Source of the DNA: Opitutaceae bacterium
Lineage (GTDB): Bacteria; Verrucomicrobiota; Verrucomicrobiia; Opitutales; Opitutaceae
NCBI GenBank assembly: GCA_041395105.1
Contig: JAWLBB010000001.1
Span: 434,001 to 498,000 of the forward strand
Direction: 5' to 3'
DNA length: 64,000 nucleotides
The notes beneath the pieces are model-generated. The model did no database searches, was not told the DNA's origin, and worked only from the letters and a program-made list of their open reading frames with translations. The position numbers and the translations under genes are program-made. This document shows, one piece after another, positions 63,002-64,000 of the stretch. Numbering within the stretch: the first letter of the stretch is position 1; each line of letters opens with the position of its first letter.

Positions 63002-63304
63002 GGAAGGAAGGCGGCCGCCGGGGCAGCCGCCGGGACTTTGGTTTGTCTTCCGGAAATATGGCCCGAATCGGTGGTGGGAGCAACCCTGGTCTTGCGGGTT
63101 GTGGACGATTCTGACCGACTGTCTGAACCGGCCCGGCCATCGCTTCGTGGAATGGGAACTCCACCGCCGAAATCACGTTCACCCGACTCTGGCTTCATTG
63201 GTGGACGGTGGCTCGACGGGCCTGCGGACGTGCCCTGGTGCGTCCCACTGAGGGAGCGTGGTTTGCTTGATAAGTCTGCATGAATAGGCAATTGAAGACC
63301 CTGC
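63002..63304. other. Intergenic gap with a small direct repeat
   Basis: Divergent gap between the glutaredoxin and lipoprotein genes. CTGCATGAATA occurs twice (63274-63284 and 63301-63311), and the first copy opens a 10-codon reading frame (MNRQLKTLHE) that overlaps the start of the lipoprotein gene. Apart from this I see nothing supportable here. Confidence 0.4.
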
Positions 63305-64000
63305 ATGAATAAGACACCTTTCCGACACCTTGCGTTGCTCCCGGCGGCGTTTCTCACGGTTTTTCTGGCGGCTTGCGGCGGAGGGCGTTCGGCAAAGGCG
63401 ACAACTCCGGCTTCGGAGGAAGCCACGGCCATGCTTGAAAATACGGACTGGATTCTGGTCGAATTGAACGGGAAGCCGTTCGAAGCGGGAACGTCTCTGA
63501 AGACACCCACGCTCCGCTTCGATGACGAGACCGGGATGGTTGCCGGCAACAGTGGGGTGAACCAGTACGGGGGCAGCTACACGGTCAGGGGCGATTCAAT
63601 CGAGTTTGGACCGATGCGATCGACCATGATGGCCGGTCCTCCTGAGGCGATGGACCTGGAGCAGGCGTTTCTGGCGGCACTCGTCGGGCAGACCGGGTGG
63701 CGGATCGCCGACGGGCGGCTTGAATTCTCGGAAGGCGAATCAGTTGCCGCAGCGTTTGTGGTGGCTCCTTCCGCAGCAAAGGCCGTGGTTTCCGGTACGG
63801 TCGTTTACCGGGAGAGAATGATGCTGCGCCCCGGGTCGGTGCTCGAGGTGACTCTCGAGGACGTTTCCCTGGCGGATGTGCCGGCCAGGCAGATCGCAAC
63901 CTATCGAAAAGAGGACCCGGGAAGTCCGCCCTTTCCCTTCGAGCTGCTCTACGACCCGGGCACGATCGACGAGCGACACACCTACGCGGTGCGGGCCCGG
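63305..64000 (+). CDS. META-domain (HslJ-like) lipoprotein, 3' end outside window
   Basis: At least 232 residues from ATG 63305; the frame stays open to the window end. The N-terminus is a lipoprotein signal, LPAAFLTVFLAACGGG, with lipobox cysteine at residue 24. A META domain follows (TDWILVELNGKPF, MVAGNSGVNQYGGSYTV, FGPMRSTMMAGPP), as in HslJ-type stress proteins. From about 180 (SGTVVYRERMMLRPGSVLEV) a YbaY/YscW-type domain begins, a pairing seen in known META lipoproteins. It is probably an outer-membrane lipoprotein linked to envelope stress. Confidence 0.8.
   Translation, partial: MNKTPFRHLALLPAAFLTVFLAACGGGRSAKATTPASEEATAMLENTDWILVELNGKPFEAGTSLKTPTLRFDDETGMVAGNSGVNQYGGSYTVRGDSIEFGPMRSTMMAGPPEAMDLEQAFLAALVGQTGWRIADGRLEFSEGESVAAAFVVAPSAAKAVVSGTVVYRERMMLRPGSVLEVTLEDVSLADVPARQIATYRKEDPGSPPFPFELLYDPGTIDERHTYAVRAR

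Noticed and set aside
1..64000. CRISPR arrays, tRNA/rRNA genes, IS elements or prophage genes
   Set aside because: No regularly spaced repeats, no tRNA cloverleaf with a CCA-type end, and no transposase, integrase or phage structural motifs were recognised by eye.

Overview
The window is a GC-rich bacterial chromosome segment, about 60% GC by eye. It is dense with secreted and periplasmic carbohydrate-related genes and has no RNA gene, phage, IS element or CRISPR array that I could see. The gene set suggests Verrucomicrobiota, class Opitutae or a close relative. It includes TonB-dependent receptors of the Xanth-Caul type, FG-GAP repeat and right-handed beta-helix exoproteins, Tat-tagged Gfo/Idh/MocA proteins, a Cys-type sulfatase, SSS symporters, LacI control and intergenic REP-like hairpins. 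This placement is inference from gene content, not a phylogeny.

Layout. 1-1431 is the 3' end of a TonB receptor, closed by a strong terminator. 1639-2938 is a small redox operon: DsbA-like protein, a 54-aa membrane peptide and a MauE/DoxX protein. 2994-20351 holds three very similar FG-GAP (VCBS) proteins, one broken by a frameshift. Around them lie a DHDPS-family lyase, a PhoD phosphatase, a Tat-tagged enolase-superfamily dehydratase, a sialidase-like propeller, a beta-helix protein and a DUF1537 kinase. 20512-24831 is a minus-strand operon: beta-helix protein, amidohydrolase, sialidase-like protein. It is divergent from a plus-strand operon at 25271-32856: SSS symporter, DHDPS-family lyase, two Gfo/Idh/MocA proteins and a LamG-propeller protein. 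33189-44785 has a GHL10-like TIM barrel, a second LamG-propeller protein, a double alpha/beta-hydrolase with PA14, a tandem pair of propeller proteins and a DUF4980-like protein. 44817-51552 (minus) has an SGNH hydrolase, a delta-60 repeat protein, an exported FAH-family protein and an intact TonB receptor. 51902-62416 (minus) is a tightly coupled eight-gene operon: LacI regulator, beta-helix, exported HpcH/HpaI aldolase, SSS symporter, sulfatase, Fe-alcohol dehydrogenase, DHDPS-family lyase and DUF1537 kinase. The end carries a glutaredoxin and a truncated META-domain lipoprotein.

How it may work together (inference). TonB receptors and exoproteins would capture and trim a polysaccharide. 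SSS symporters would bring in the monomer. Dehydratase, FAH, aldolase/lyase, dehydrogenase and DUF1537 kinase functions would break down an acid sugar. The substrate cannot be read from sequence.

Most unusual points: several normally cytoplasmic acid-sugar enzymes carry signal peptides; TGAAATA-type palindromes recur upstream of the LacI operon, the TonB gene and two divergent promoters, suggesting one regulon; a second palindrome (ACTCATCATATMAGT) recurs at the FG-GAP/sialidase promoters; and two families of paired REP-like hairpins occupy intergenic gaps.
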